From positions 124,001 through 188,000 of the forward strand of contig JAUIEK010000003.1 of the NCBI GenBank assembly GCA_030428865.1: DNA of 64,000 nucleotides, read 5' to 3'. A program made the position numbers and the translations under genes. The notes under the pieces were generated by a model. The model saw only the letters and a program-made list of their open reading frames with translations, searched no databases and was not told the DNA's origin. The stretch comes from Bacteroidia bacterium. GTDB lineage: Bacteria; Bacteroidota; Bacteroidia; Flavobacteriales; Flavobacteriaceae. Every line of letters begins with the position of its first letter. The stretch's first letter is position 1. This document shows, piece after piece, positions 46,416-56,331 of the stretch.

Positions 46416-46706
46416 TTATTCTAAATGAGTGCTCACTTGTTGTGTTAACTCTTTTATTTTCTCTAGTGCTTCTTGATTAGAGTATTTTTGAGTAACTGAT
46501 TTTATTTGCAATTTTGCAGCAAACTGTAAAGCACACATTGCCAAAACATCTTGCTTATCATTTACCGCATAATTTTGCTCATAACTTGCAATTAAATTAT
46601 TAATACTTGCTGCAGCTTTTCTCATTGCTTCTTCTTCAGTTGTATCCTTAACACTTAACGGATATGTTCTCCCTCCTATTACAAGATTAATTTTTAATTT
46701 ACTCAT
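46416..46706 (-). CDS. zapA: Cell division protein ZapA
   Basis: ZapA binds and bundles FtsZ at the division ring. The 96-residue protein begins MSKLKINLVIGGRTYPLSVK, the usual ZapA N-terminal strand pair. EEEAMRKAAASINNLIASYE and the helical ALQFAAKLQIKSVTQKYSNQ follow. It starts 7 bp after the coiled-coil gene. The probable 6S RNA lies downstream. Confidence 0.93.
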   Translation of the reverse strand: MSKLKINLVIGGRTYPLSVKDTTEEEAMRKAAASINNLIASYEQNYAVNDKQDVLAMCALQFAAKLQIKSVTQKYSNQEALEKIKELTQQVSTHLE

Positions 46707-46713
46707 CTAAATG

Positions 46714-47004
46714 CTATTCAGTTAACTGAATGATACATTTATCAATTTCTCTAATTAGAGCGTTTATTTTGAGTTTTGTATCTCTTTTGTATTCACTACT
46801 GCCTTCGATAGTTTTTGCAATTCTTAAAAGTTTGATTTGTTTGTCTTGTTTTTCTAACAATTGCTCTCTTTCTAAAAGTTGACGATGTATTTCATTTTTC
46901 GATTGAAGCAGTATTTCATTTTCTTCTTTTAAAAACTCATAGTTAGATAGTAAATTTCCTAACTTAGTTTCTAATTCAAGAATTGCTTCGTTTAAATGAG
47001 GCAT
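46714..47004 (-). CDS. Small coiled-coil protein encoded before zapA (ZapB-like by context)
   Basis: The 96-residue protein is nearly all helical coiled coil: EAILELETKLGNLLSNYEFL, then EENEILLQSKNEIHRQLLER. It ends INALIREIDKCIIQLTE. It is first in the operon with zapA. The context suggests a division-ring or FtsZ-associated role like ZapB, but sequence alone does not prove this. Confidence 0.72.
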   Translation of the reverse strand: MPHLNEAILELETKLGNLLSNYEFLKEENEILLQSKNEIHRQLLEREQLLEKQDKQIKLLRIAKTIEGSSEYKRDTKLKINALIREIDKCIIQLTE

Positions 47005-47031
47005 TCAACTTTTATACTTTAACTATCCTTA

Positions 47032-47062
47032 CAAAGGTAGCATTCTATTTGAAAAATTCCAA
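47032..47062 (-). promoter_or_regulatory. Promoter of the coiled-coil/zapA operon
   Basis: Minus strand TACCTTTG (47032-47039) fits the -7 box. A TTG (47060-47062) lies 20 bases upstream of it, as expected for the -33 element. The predicted start is about 24 bases before the ATG at 47004. Confidence 0.7.
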
Positions 47063-47081
47063 TTTTAAGTGCGTTATTTAA

Positions 47082-47099
47082 AAAGACAATAATGTCTTT
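47082..47099. repeat. Inverted repeat in the divergent zapA / M23 peptidase region
   Basis: AAAGACA, ATAA, TGTCTTT forms a perfect 7-bp inverted repeat between two divergent genes. It has no T-tract, so it could be an operator or a chance palindrome. Confidence 0.4.
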
Positions 47100-47139
47100 A
47101 AAATGAATGCTTTTCTTATTTTAGCTTAAAATTTTCTAA

Positions 47140-48834
47140 GTGAAAAAGCTAATCCTACTACTTTTTATCGTCATTTTTAATAAAGCATATGCACAATATC
47201 CCAAAGGTTATTTTAGAAGTCCGTTAAATATTCCAATAAAATTAGCAGGAACATTTGGAGAGTTAAGAAGCAATCATTTTCATGCTGGAATAGACATAAA
47301 AACAAAACGAACTGAAGGTTTTAATGTTTATGCCGCTGCCGACGGATATGTCTCTCGAATCAAAGTTAGTTTATGGGGCTATGGTAAAGTTATATACATA
47401 ACTCATCCAAACGGCTACACCACTGTATATGCACATTTAAAAAAATTCGGAAAAGGAATAGAAGAGTATGTGAAAAACATTCAATATCAAAAAGAATCTT
47501 ATGAAACAGGAAATATTTTCCCTAAAAAAGATGAAATTCCTGTTAAAAAAGGGCAAATAATTGGATTATCAGGAAGCACTGGTGGATACGTTGCTCCTCA
47601 TTTACACTTTGAAATTCGAGATTCTAAAACCGAACATATAATAAATCCGATGTTATTTGGTTTTTTGCCCAAAGACACAATAAATCCCTCTATTTTTAAG
47701 CTAATTGCTTACCCTGTTGGCACAACTTCACGAGTGAACAGTTCTACAGAAAGAGCACTTTTACCTCTCCGAGAAATCAAAAATGGAGTATATAGAACAA
47801 ATACTGTTGAAGCTTTTGGAGCTATTGGCTTTGGCATAAACACTACTGATCAACTAAATGATGCACCCAACAAAAATGGAATATATTCTCTGGAAATGCA
47901 CGTAAATGGAAAGAGGGTTTATTACCAAGATTTTGAGACATTTTCTTTTGCTGAGAGTAAATACATTAATCTTCATATTGATTATGAATACTATGCTAAA
48001 TATCGCTCCAGAGTACGAAAAACATTTCGTAATAAAAAAGACAAACTCAGTATTTATGAAGATTTAATTAATAACGGAGTTTTAGATGTGCAACCTGATA
48101 TGAATTATTCTGTTACAATAAAGGCAAGTGATTTTAAAGGAAATACAGCCAAAGTGATTATTCCTGTTAAAGGAGTTAAGAGCAACGTCATATTCTCTAA
48201 AGCTATAGATTCTACTAACTACAAAATTGAACATGAAAAGTTTCATAAATTTTCTCAAAAAGGAGTCTCTATCGCTTTTCCTAAAAATACGTTTTATAAG
48301 GATGTGTATTTAGATTTTAAAGTTGACGAAAAGGGTTTAGCATCTATTCATCAGCCTACTATTCCTTTAGATCGCCGCTATACTTTAACATTTGATGCAA
48401 CTGATTATTCTGATAAAGAGAAGAAATCTTTATATATCGCAAATTTGAATAATGAAAAACATCCTAGATACGTTAGAACAGTAAAAAAAGAAAATAAATT
48501 TTACACAACTACAAAAACGCTAGGTAATTATCAACTACTTCACGATACTGTTTCTCCTAAGATTTATCGGCCTAATTTTAAAAACGGACAATGGATCAAT
48601 CACAAGGATTTTCTTAAAATAAAAATTAGAGATGATGAATCAGGAATCAATGACTACAAAGCCTTTATAGATGGTGAATGGATTTTAATGGAGTATAATT
48701 TAAAACGTAAAGAACTTTTTTATGATTTTAGCGATAAAAAGTTGGTAGGCAATAAACATATCTTTAAAATTGTGGTTTCAGATAATGTTGGAAATACCAA
48801 TACGTATTCTGCAACGTTCTATAGAAAACCTTAA
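47140..48834 (+). CDS. M23 family metallopeptidase (LytM-type)
   Basis: Probably a peptidoglycan endopeptidase or an inactive amidase regulator. The 564-residue protein starts with GTG and has a signal peptide (KKLILLLFIVIFNKAYAQ). The M23 domain lies at about 35-175, with zinc-binding HFHAGIDIKTKRTEG, YTTVYAHLKKFG and HLHFEIRDSKT (catalytic pattern HxxxD and HxH intact). The long C-terminal part (200-564) is beta-rich, with Ig-like segments. It is 5 bp from the TonB receptor gene. Confidence 0.88.
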   Translation: MKKLILLLFIVIFNKAYAQYPKGYFRSPLNIPIKLAGTFGELRSNHFHAGIDIKTKRTEGFNVYAAADGYVSRIKVSLWGYGKVIYITHPNGYTTVYAHLKKFGKGIEEYVKNIQYQKESYETGNIFPKKDEIPVKKGQIIGLSGSTGGYVAPHLHFEIRDSKTEHIINPMLFGFLPKDTINPSIFKLIAYPVGTTSRVNSSTERALLPLREIKNGVYRTNTVEAFGAIGFGINTTDQLNDAPNKNGIYSLEMHVNGKRVYYQDFETFSFAESKYINLHIDYEYYAKYRSRVRKTFRNKKDKLSIYEDLINNGVLDVQPDMNYSVTIKASDFKGNTAKVIIPVKGVKSNVIFSKAIDSTNYKIEHEKFHKFSQKGVSIAFPKNTFYKDVYLDFKVDEKGLASIHQPTIPLDRRYTLTFDATDYSDKEKKSLYIANLNNEKHPRYVRTVKKENKFYTTTKTLGNYQLLHDTVSPKIYRPNFKNGQWINHKDFLKIKIRDDESGINDYKAFIDGEWILMEYNLKRKELFYDFSDKKLVGNKHIFKIVVSDNVGNTNTYSATFYRKP

Positions 48835-48839
48835 TTACT

Positions 48840-51302
48840 TTGAAGAACTATTTTTTCGTTATTTTATTTGTTTTTCCGCTAGCTATTACTGCACAAAAAA
48901 CAACTCTATTGAGAGGTTTTATAAAAAACAAGGATAAAACTCCTATAGAAGGAGTTACTGTTTTTATTGATAAAAGTAATGGAACCACAACAGATGAAAG
49001 AGGTTTTTACCAAATTAGAATTCCGTTAAACAAACCTACTTTAGTTACGTTTCAATTCTTAGGTTATCAAACACTCACAAAAACATTTACCGCTACCAAT
49101 AGAAATGCTATTCGCTTCTCTCCCACTTTACTTGCAAAGTCAGAGGTTCTAAATACTGTCATTATCAAAAATGATAAAAATGTCCTAGAAGGAAATTTAA
49201 AAATTGATCCTAAAAAAGTAAAAAGAATCCCTGGAGCTAATGCGGGAGTTGAAAATTTGTTGATGACACTACCAGGTGTAAACAATAATAATGAATTGAG
49301 TACTCAGTACAATGTTAGAGGTGGAAATTTTGACGAGAACTTGGTTTATGTAAATGGTATTGAAGTTTATAGACCTTTCTTAGTACGATCTGGCCAGCAA
49401 GAAGGATTGAGTTTTGTAAACACTAATATGGTTCAGAACATAAAATTTTCAGCAGGTGGTTTTCAAGCAAAATATGGAGATAAACTTTCTTCTGTACTAG
49501 ATATAACGTACAAAAAACCTAAACAAACTCATCTAGAGATAGAAGGAAGCCTTTTAGGAAGTAGTATTACCTATGGAGATGTTTTTCTTAACAAAAAGTT
49601 GAATGTAATAACAGGGATAAGATACCGAGACAATAGTCTATTTGTAAACAGCAAACAAATAGAAACAAATTTTAGACCCAGTTTTACGGACGTACAGACA
49701 TACATAAATTACGGGTTTAATGAAAAATGGGATATAAGCTTTCTTGGAAATTTTTCCCTAAATGATTACGAGTATAAGCCTATATCAAGACGAACGCGTT
49801 TTGGCACCTTAGCCAACCCAATTGAGTTAATTGTATTTTATAACGGTCAAGAAAAATATCAATATTTAACAACTTTTGGAGCCCTAAGCACAAACTTTTA
49901 TCCTAATAAAAATTGGAAGTTTAATTTTACTTCATCTGCTTTTAACACACAAGAAGAGGAGTATTTTGATATAGCTGCTTCTTATAATTTAGGAGCAATT
50001 GATAATAATATTGGTTCAGAAACATTTGGAGAAGTTGAATTTTCTGAGGGCATTGGTTCACAATTAAATCATTCTAGAAATGATTTAGACGCATTAATTA
50101 CTAATATACAATTTAAAGGTACATACAAGAACAACAAGGCTCAGGTTGATTTTGGAATTAAGTATCAAACGGAAAACATAAAAGATCGTATTCGTGAATG
50201 GGAAATGATTAACTCTTCTGGGTTTTCTATTCCCAACCCAACAGATTTTAATACGATGATAAATGATCAACCATACACTCCTTATGAAGGACCTATCATT
50301 CCTTTTCAAAGTATTAGAGCTTTAAATGAATTAAGTATCAATCGATTATCTGGATATGTTCAATACGGAGCTAAAACATTCTGGGGAGATCATGAAATTT
50401 GGTTTAATCTAGGAATTCGATCTCAGTTTTGGACAATTGATAATCATTTAGGAGGAAAAAGTGATGGCATCATTGTGAGTCCAAGGTTTCAAATAGCCAT
50501 CAAACCTGATTGGGAAAAAGATATGGTTTTTCGCTTGTCTGGTGGATCATATGCTCAACCGCCGTTTTACAGAGAATTAAGAGGTTTTGACGGATTAGTT
50601 AACACATCAGTAAATGCACAAAAATCGATTCATTTTGTTTTAGGATCAGATTATAGTTTTACAATGTGGAATAGACCTTTTAAACTAACTGCTGAAACAT
50701 ATTACAAGAGTTTAACAGACGTAAATCCTTATAGTGTTGATAATGTAAGAATACGCTACCAAGCCAACAATAATGCTGTTGCTTATGCTACAGGGGTAGA
50801 CATTAGATTAAACGGAGAATTTATTCCTGGTAATGAGAGCTGGGTTAGTTTAGGTTACCTAAAAACAGAAGAAAATATTGACAACCAAGGTTATATTTCA
50901 AGACCAACAGATCAGCGATTAAAATTTGCTGTACTTTTTCAAGATTATGTACCCAATCTTCCTGATTTGAAAGCTTATCTCAACCTGGTGTACAGTACAG
51001 GTGTTCCTGGTGGCGCTCCTGCTTATGCAAATCCTTATAACTTTCAAAACCGATTGCGAGACTACAAAAGAGCCGATTTAGGTATTTCATACGTAATTGC
51101 TGATGCTAATAAGCAATATGAAAATGGATGGCTAAAAGATGTAAAAGAATTTACAGCAGGTATTGAGCTATTCAATATTTTTGACGTGCAAAATTCAATA
51201 ACCAATACATGGGTTCGAGATTCTTTTAGTAGACGTCAGTACGGAATTCCTAATTTTATGACTAGCAGGGTACTAAACTTTCGCTTTTCTATTAGCTTTT
51301 AA
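48840..51302 (+). CDS. TonB-dependent receptor with carboxypeptidase-like plug extension
   Basis: Outer-membrane receptor for an unknown ligand. The 820-residue protein starts with TTG and has a signal peptide (NYFFVILFVFPLAITAQ). A CarboxypepD_reg-like domain at about 22-105 includes KDKTPIEGVTVFIDKSNGTT and TFQFLGYQTL. The plug domain has MTLPGVNNNNELSTQYNVRG and FQAKYGDKLSSVLDI. The barrel ends MTSRVLNFRFSISF. It is coupled to the M23 gene. No SusD partner is present, so it is not a typical polysaccharide-uptake pair. Confidence 0.92.
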   Translation: MKNYFFVILFVFPLAITAQKTTLLRGFIKNKDKTPIEGVTVFIDKSNGTTTDERGFYQIRIPLNKPTLVTFQFLGYQTLTKTFTATNRNAIRFSPTLLAKSEVLNTVIIKNDKNVLEGNLKIDPKKVKRIPGANAGVENLLMTLPGVNNNNELSTQYNVRGGNFDENLVYVNGIEVYRPFLVRSGQQEGLSFVNTNMVQNIKFSAGGFQAKYGDKLSSVLDITYKKPKQTHLEIEGSLLGSSITYGDVFLNKKLNVITGIRYRDNSLFVNSKQIETNFRPSFTDVQTYINYGFNEKWDISFLGNFSLNDYEYKPISRRTRFGTLANPIELIVFYNGQEKYQYLTTFGALSTNFYPNKNWKFNFTSSAFNTQEEEYFDIAASYNLGAIDNNIGSETFGEVEFSEGIGSQLNHSRNDLDALITNIQFKGTYKNNKAQVDFGIKYQTENIKDRIREWEMINSSGFSIPNPTDFNTMINDQPYTPYEGPIIPFQSIRALNELSINRLSGYVQYGAKTFWGDHEIWFNLGIRSQFWTIDNHLGGKSDGIIVSPRFQIAIKPDWEKDMVFRLSGGSYAQPPFYRELRGFDGLVNTSVNAQKSIHFVLGSDYSFTMWNRPFKLTAETYYKSLTDVNPYSVDNVRIRYQANNNAVAYATGVDIRLNGEFIPGNESWVSLGYLKTEENIDNQGYISRPTDQRLKFAVLFQDYVPNLPDLKAYLNLVYSTGVPGGAPAYANPYNFQNRLRDYKRADLGISYVIADANKQYENGWLKDVKEFTAGIELFNIFDVQNSITNTWVRDSFSRRQYGIPNFMTSRVLNFRFSISF

Positions 51303-51748
51303 AGAATTTGTGCAGCGTGATCTTTTGTTTTTACCTTAGCAATTACCTCTTCTATTGAACCATTTTCATCAATCACAAAGGTCGTTCTATGAATTCCATC
51401 ATATTTTTTACCCATAAATTTCTTAGGGCCCCAAACACCATAAGCATTGATAACAGACTTATCTTCATCTGCCAATAAAGGAAAAGGCAATTGATACTTA
51501 TCTATAAATTTTTGTTGTGCTTTTGCTGCATCTGCACTAACACCTAATATATCATATCCTTTAGCTTGAAATGTTTGGTAATTATCTCTTAAGTTACAAG
51601 CCTCTGCAGTACAGCCAGGAGTGCTAGCTTTTGGATAGAAAAACAATACTAATTTTTTTCCTTTATAGTCAGATAGTTTTATTGTATTTCCTTCTTGATC
51701 TTTTGCTTCAAAATATGGTGCTTTATCTCCTGATGTTAACGTTGTCAT
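51299..51748 (-). CDS. bcp: Thioredoxin-dependent thiol peroxidase (Bcp/PrxQ)
   Basis: Reduces hydroperoxides with electrons from thioredoxin. The 149-residue protein has FFYPKASTPGCTAEACNLRD: peroxidatic Cys and the resolving Cys five residues later, as in PrxQ. GVSADAAKAQQKFIDKYQLP and FPLLADEDKSVINAYGVWG follow. Shares the TTAA stop with the convergent TonB receptor gene and is divergent from nth. Confidence 0.95.
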   Translation of the reverse strand: MTTLTSGDKAPYFEAKDQEGNTIKLSDYKGKKLVLFFYPKASTPGCTAEACNLRDNYQTFQAKGYDILGVSADAAKAQQKFIDKYQLPFPLLADEDKSVINAYGVWGPKKFMGKKYDGIHRTTFVIDENGSIEEVIAKVKTKDHAAQIL

Positions 51749-51754
51749 AATTCT

Positions 51755-51762
51755 TATTTTTG
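51755..51762 (+). promoter_or_regulatory. Promoter -7 box for nth
   Basis: TATTTTTG fits TAnnTTTG and ends 19 bases before the ATG at 51782. It overlaps the alternative TTG at 51764, which supports the shorter nth start. No clear -33 box seen. Confidence 0.5.
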
Positions 51763-51781
51763 TTTGTATAAAGATACTAAA

Positions 51782-52432
51782 ATGACTAAAGTAGAAAAAG
51801 TTGATTTTGTTATTAACACACTTGAAAAAATTTATCCAGAAGTTCCTATTCCGTTAGATCATAAAGATCCTTACACACTGTTAATTGCTGTGTTATTATC
51901 TGCGCAGAGCACAGATGCCAGAGTTAATACAATTACTCCTCTTTTATTTAAAAAGGCAGATAATCCTTATAATATGATTAAACTTTCTATAGAAGAAATT
52001 AGAGAGATTATAAAACCTGTTGGATTATCTCCTATGAAATCAAAAGGAATATATGGTCTTTCTAAAATACTGATTGAAAAATATAATGGAAAAGTTCCAA
52101 AAGATATAGAAGCGCTTGAAGAGCTTCCTTCAGTTGGACATAAAACGGCTAGTGTAGTGATAAGTCAAGCTTTCGGAATACCTGCATTTCCTGTAGATAC
52201 ACATATACATCGTTTATTGTACCGCTGGAATTTAAGTAATGGTAAAAATGTTACACAAACGGAACGAGATGCTAAACGATTGTTTCCTAAAAAACGCTGG
52301 AATAAGTTACATCTACAAATAATCTATTATGGTCGGGAGTATTCTCCTGCTAGAGGTTGGAACTTAGAAAAAGACATTATTACGAAAACAATCGGTAGGA
52401 AATCAGTAATTAAAGAACAATTAAAAAAATAA
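51782..52432 (+). CDS. nth: Endonuclease III-like DNA glycosylase/AP lyase without the iron-sulfur cluster
   Basis: Removes oxidised pyrimidines in base excision repair. I chose the ATG at 51782 (216 residues). The helix-hairpin-helix reads LEELPSVGHKTASVVISQAF with the catalytic Lys, and VDTHIHRL has the catalytic Asp. The four C-terminal cysteines that hold the 4Fe-4S cluster in E. coli Nth are absent; the region YYGREYSPARGWNLEKD has serine and no cysteine there. A terminator follows directly. Activity likely retained; structural role of the cluster is lost. Confidence 0.92.
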   Translation: MTKVEKVDFVINTLEKIYPEVPIPLDHKDPYTLLIAVLLSAQSTDARVNTITPLLFKKADNPYNMIKLSIEEIREIIKPVGLSPMKSKGIYGLSKILIEKYNGKVPKDIEALEELPSVGHKTASVVISQAFGIPAFPVDTHIHRLLYRWNLSNGKNVTQTERDAKRLFPKKRWNKLHLQIIYYGREYSPARGWNLEKDIITKTIGRKSVIKEQLKK

Positions 52433-52463
52433 AAAAGTCCAAGTTTTTATAACTTGGACTTTT
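52433..52463. terminator. Bidirectional terminator after nth and the small ORF
   Basis: AAAAGTCCAAGTT, loop TTTAT, AACTTGGACTTTT: a perfect 13-bp stem with A and T flanks between convergent genes. Confidence 0.9.
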
Positions 52464-52467
52464 AAAA

Positions 52468-52608
52468 TTAATTCAAATTCAATTCAACAGAAAAGTTTGA
52501 TTGAGTTTTAATTACTGATAATGACCTTGAAAAATTAATTAAAAATTGAATAGTTTCTTGTTTCGGTTGATTCAAATTAGAAATTTTCTTAGAGTAAAGT
52601 TGCTTCAT
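52468..52608 (-). CDS. 46-residue small conserved-looking protein next to the ECF sigma gene
   Basis: An ATG-started frame on the minus strand encodes MKQLYSKKISNLNQPKQETI, then QFLINFSRSLSVIKT and ends VELNLN with a TAA. The stop is 4 bases from the terminator. It lies 53 bp after the sigma gene stop on the same strand. The pattern PKQETIQFLINFSRSLSV with N-rich ends resembles short flavobacterial proteins I recall beside sigma factors. No signal peptide or membrane segment. Function unknown; may be a regulator or a chance frame. Confidence 0.6.
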   Translation of the reverse strand: MKQLYSKKISNLNQPKQETIQFLINFSRSLSVIKTQSNFSVELNLN

Positions 52609-52661
52609 ATATTTAGTTTTCGCATTATAAAATAAATAACGAAGCAATTCTACGTTTATTG

Positions 52662-53243
52662 CTAATTTACCAACACAATTTTATGCTTTTCAACAACTTT
52701 TCTCAAATTAATCAGTGCATAACGCATTCTTCCTAAAGCTGTATTAATACTTACTCCTGTATTTTCACTGATTTCTTTAAAACTCATATCCTTGTATATA
52801 CGCATTATCAGTACTTCTTTTTGTTCTTCTGGCAACTCTTTTACTAATTCCTTAACATCCGAAAGAATTTGCTCTTTTATAATCTTACTTTCGGCATTTA
52901 ACTGTCCGTCACTTAAAACAGAAAAAACGTCAAAATCCTCCGTATTGTTAAATATTGGCATTCTATTGGATTTTCTAAAATGATCAATTACTAAGTTTTG
53001 GGCAATTCGCATAATCCAAGGCAAAAACTTACCTTCTTCATTATAATTTCCTTTTTTTAGCGTTCTGATTACTTTGATAAAAGTATCTTGAAAAATATCT
53101 TCAGTAATATCTCTATCTAAAACTTTACTGTAAATAAAGCTATACAAACGTTGTTGATGCTTTTTAATCAACGATTCTAGAGCATATTCATCTCCCTGAA
53201 TATAACTCCTTACTAAAATACTATCGGATGTATGTACACGCAT
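52662..53243 (-). CDS. ECF-type RNA polymerase sigma factor
   Basis: The 193-residue sigma-70 family protein. Region 2 (about 15-85) has LESLIKKHQQRLYSFIYSKV, DIFQDTFIKVIRTL and FLPWIMRIAQNLVIDHFRKS. Region 4 (about 130-190) has LPEEQKEVLIMRIYKDMSFK and the helix-turn-helix ISENTGVSINTALGRMRYAL. It has no anti-sigma gene beside it. The small 46-residue ORF lies downstream. The 216-bp gap to the uvrA ATG holds the uvrA promoter and nothing else I can identify. Confidence 0.93.
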   Translation of the reverse strand: MRVHTSDSILVRSYIQGDEYALESLIKKHQQRLYSFIYSKVLDRDITEDIFQDTFIKVIRTLKKGNYNEEGKFLPWIMRIAQNLVIDHFRKSNRMPIFNNTEDFDVFSVLSDGQLNAESKIIKEQILSDVKELVKELPEEQKEVLIMRIYKDMSFKEISENTGVSINTALGRMRYALINLRKVVEKHKIVLVN

Positions 53244-53424
53244 AAAACTACTTTTTTGGGCAAGAAAGCCTGTTTGAAACTAGTAAATGTTAAAGTAGCT
53301 TTTTATCTATATGCGTGTCTTTTAGATTTTTATAAAATCAAATATGATGCTTTTTTTTATCTAAAACAAGTTTTTTCACTAAAAATCCTTTAAAGTTTTC
53401 TATCTAAAATTGAGTTCTTGTCGT

Positions 53425-53432
53425 TAATTTTG
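53425..53432 (+). promoter_or_regulatory. Promoter -7 box for uvrA
   Basis: TAATTTTG followed by CATC fits TAnnTTTG. The predicted start is about 20-25 bases before the ATG at 53460, and rules out the TTG at 53418 as the start. Confidence 0.55.
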
Positions 53433-53459
53433 CATCTTCTAGAAAGATATTATACTAAT

Positions 53460-56255
53460 ATGAGTTCTTCTGTTCTAACAAAAAATCCTAAAGAAAACAT
53501 CATTATTAAAGGTGCTAAATTACATAACCTTAAAAATATTGATGTAGCAATACCCCGAAACAAACTTGTTGTTATAACAGGGCTATCAGGTTCTGGGAAA
53601 TCTTCATTGGCATTCGATACTCTTTATGCAGAAGGACAAAGGAGATATGTAGAGAGTCTATCTTCTTATGCACGTCAGTTTTTAGGAAAACTAAATAAGC
53701 CTAAAGTAGATTACATAAAAGGGATTGCTCCTGCCATTGCTATAGAGCAGAAAGTAAATTCAACAAATCCGAGATCTACCGTAGGAACCTCTACAGAAAT
53801 CTATGATTACATAAAATTATTATACGCTCGAATAGGCAAAACCTTCTCTCCTATTTCTGGGGAAGAAGTGAAAAAACATACAGTACGTGATGTAACAGAT
53901 TATGTAAAAGCGTTAGGAGAAAGAGAAAAATTATTGTTATTAGCCCCTATTGAAATTAATGAAAACAGAACAATAGAAGCTGTTTTAAATGTACTACAAC
54001 AACAGGGTTATGCAAGAATAAAACATAATGGAGAAATTTATAAAATTGAAGATTTTTCCACAAAAAAATATGATCAGCAGCAATTATTTCTTGTAGTAGA
54101 CAGAATAGTTGTAAAGCATGAAGAAGATTTTTATAATCGCTTGTCAGATGCCATTCAGACCGCTTTTTTTGAAGGAAAAGGAATTTGTTTTTTAGAACAT
54201 GTCTCAAGCAAAAAACAAGTTGAATTTAGCAATAAATTTGAGTTAGATGGAATTACTTTTTTAGAACCTAATACACATCTTTTTAGCTTTAATAATCCTT
54301 ATGGAGCTTGTCCTAACTGCGAAGGCTACGGAAACACAATAGGAATAGATGAAGAATTAGTAATTCCTAATACCGATTTATCTATTTATGATGATGCCAT
54401 ATTTCCTTACAGAACGGATTCTTTTAAACATTACAAAGAAGAATTAATTGCAAACGCATACAAATTTGATATTCCAATACACAAACCTTGGTTTGAATTA
54501 ACAGATAAACAAAAAGAACTCGTTTGGCAAGGAAACAAAAGCTTTAAAGGAATTAGCCACTTATTTAACACTCTAGAAGAAAAAAGCTATAAAATTCAGA
54601 ATAGAGTAATGCTTTCTCGTTATCGAGGAAAAACGAAATGTACAGAATGTCAAGGAAAAAGACTACGAAAAGAAGCTAATTATGTGCAAGTTAATGGAAA
54701 AACAATTTCTGATTTAGTTAATCTTCCTTTAGATGAATTAGCTGTTTTTTTCAAAAATTTAGTTCTAAGTGATTACGAAGTAAGTGTAGCTAAACGTCTA
54801 TTAAAAGAAATTAATAATCGTCTTCAATTTTTACAAGATGTTGGTTTGAGTTATCTCACATTAAATAGAACCTCAAACACACTTTCGGGAGGAGAAAGCC
54901 AACGAATTAATCTTGCTACTTCCTTAGGAAGTAGCTTGGTCGGATCAATGTATATTTTAGATGAACCTAGTATTGGTTTACATCCAAAAGATACAGAGCG
55001 ACTTATTAAAGTTTTAAAGAATTTAAGGGATTTGGGGAATACTGTGGTGGTAGTTGAACATGATGAAGACATCATGAAAGAAGCAGATTACATTATTGAT
55101 ATCGGTCCAGAAGCAGGTAGTTATGGCGGAAAAGTAGTTGCCGAAGGCAGTTTTACTGAAATTAAAAAATCAGATACGCTTACAGCTCGTTACTTAAATG
55201 GAAAGGATTCTATTGAAATTCCTACAATCCGCAGAGCATACAAAAACTTTATCAAAGTAGAAGGAGCTAGAGAAAACAACTTAAAAAATATTGATGTTAC
55301 TATTCCGCTTAACAATTTAACCGTTATTACAGGAGTTTCTGGTAGCGGAAAAAGCACACTGATAAAAAAAATAGTGTATCCTGCCTTGCAGAAACACCTC
55401 TTAGGATATGGAGACAAAATAGGTCAACATTCCAAAGTTTCTGGAAGTTTTGAAAAATTAAAACATGTTGAATTTATAGACCAAAACCCGATTGGAAGAT
55501 CATCCAGATCAAATCCTGTTACCTATATAAAAGCATACGATGATATTAGAGCTTTGTTATCGTCACAAAAGCTTGCTGCAATTCGAAATTTTAAACCCAA
55601 ACATTTTTCCTTTAATGTAGATGGTGGTAGATGCGAAGTTTGTAAAGGAGATGGAGAAGTTACTATTGAAATGCAGTTTATGGCTGATGTTCATTTAGAA
55701 TGCGAAACTTGTAACGGAAAACGATTTAAAAAAGAAGTACTAGAAGTAACTTTTGAAAACAAAAATATTGATGATATTCTCAACTTTACAATTGACGATG
55801 CCGTTGATTTTTTTAGCAAACACACACAAGATAAAATTGCACTAAAACTAAAACCTTTACAAGACGTAGGTTTGGGTTATGTAAAACTTGGTCAATCTTC
55901 TTCTACTCTTTCTGGTGGTGAAGCACAAAGAATCAAACTAGCTTCTTTCTTAGTAAAAGGGAACACAAAAGATAAAGCATTGTTCATTTTTGATGAACCC
56001 ACAACAGGACTTCATTTTCACGATATCAAAAAACTTCTAACTTCATTTAATGCTCTTATTGAAAAAGGACATTCAATTGTTGTAATAGAGCATAATTTAG
56101 AATTAATTAAATGTGCTGATTATATTATAGATTTAGGTCCTGATGGAGGAAAAAAAGGAGGAAACTTATTGTTTGAAGGTATGCCTGAAGATTTAGTTAA
56201 TAATAACAAATCTCATACAGCTTTTTACCTAAAGGATAAATTAACTTCTGCTTAA
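53460..56255 (+). CDS. uvrA: Excinuclease ABC subunit A
   Basis: DNA damage recognition ATPase of nucleotide excision repair. I chose the ATG at 53460 (931 residues, [13 protein letters not shown]). Two ABC modules are present: Walker [21 protein letters not shown] and [19 protein letters not shown], with signatures [17 protein letters not shown] and [12 protein letters not shown]. Zinc fingers are CPNCEGYGN...CTECQGKRL and CEVCKGDGE...CETCNGKRF. Full length. Followed by a 130-bp gap with direct repeats. Confidence 0.97.
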   Translation: MSSSVLTKNPKENIIIKGAKLHNLKNIDVAIPRNKLVVITGLSGSGKSSLAFDTLYAEGQRRYVESLSSYARQFLGKLNKPKVDYIKGIAPAIAIEQKVNSTNPRSTVGTSTEIYDYIKLLYARIGKTFSPISGEEVKKHTVRDVTDYVKALGEREKLLLLAPIEINENRTIEAVLNVLQQQGYARIKHNGEIYKIEDFSTKKYDQQQLFLVVDRIVVKHEEDFYNRLSDAIQTAFFEGKGICFLEHVSSKKQVEFSNKFELDGITFLEPNTHLFSFNNPYGACPNCEGYGNTIGIDEELVIPNTDLSIYDDAIFPYRTDSFKHYKEELIANAYKFDIPIHKPWFELTDKQKELVWQGNKSFKGISHLFNTLEEKSYKIQNRVMLSRYRGKTKCTECQGKRLRKEANYVQVNGKTISDLVNLPLDELAVFFKNLVLSDYEVSVAKRLLKEINNRLQFLQDVGLSYLTLNRTSNTLSGGESQRINLATSLGSSLVGSMYILDEPSIGLHPKDTERLIKVLKNLRDLGNTVVVVEHDEDIMKEADYIIDIGPEAGSYGGKVVAEGSFTEIKKSDTLTARYLNGKDSIEIPTIRRAYKNFIKVEGARENNLKNIDVTIPLNNLTVITGVSGSGKSTLIKKIVYPALQKHLLGYGDKIGQHSKVSGSFEKLKHVEFIDQNPIGRSSRSNPVTYIKAYDDIRALLSSQKLAAIRNFKPKHFSFNVDGGRCEVCKGDGEVTIEMQFMADVHLECETCNGKRFKKEVLEVTFENKNIDDILNFTIDDAVDFFSKHTQDKIALKLKPLQDVGLGYVKLGQSSSTLSGGEAQRIKLASFLVKGNTKDKALFIFDEPTTGLHFHDIKKLLTSFNALIEKGHSIVVIEHNLELIKCADYIIDLGPDGGKKGGNLLFEGMPEDLVNNNKSHTAFYLKDKLTSA

Positions 56256-56268
56256 AAACAAACTTCTT

Positions 56269-56301
56269 TACGAATTCTAATTCATTTACTACGAATTCTA
56301 A
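56269..56301 (+). repeat. Two 12-bp direct repeats spaced 21 bp, candidate LytTR operator
   Basis: TACGAATTCTAA occurs at 56269-56280 and again, identical, at 56290-56301. The period of exactly 21 bp places both on the same face of the helix. They lie just upstream of a TAnnTTTG -7 box (56332-56339), as activator sites would. LytTR-type regulators bind such direct repeats, and a LytTR regulator is encoded downstream in the same region. Function is inferred. Confidence 0.6.
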
Positions 56302-56331
56302 AACTCATGAATTTTTAGGGTAAAGGCATAA

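Noticed and set aside
47082..47099. Inverted repeat as a terminator
   Set aside because: There is no T-tract, and no gene ends nearby; kept only as a possible operator.
53418..53459. TTG start 14 codons upstream of uvrA
   Set aside because: It lies upstream of the -7 box, and the ATG at 53460 gives a normal UvrA N-terminus.
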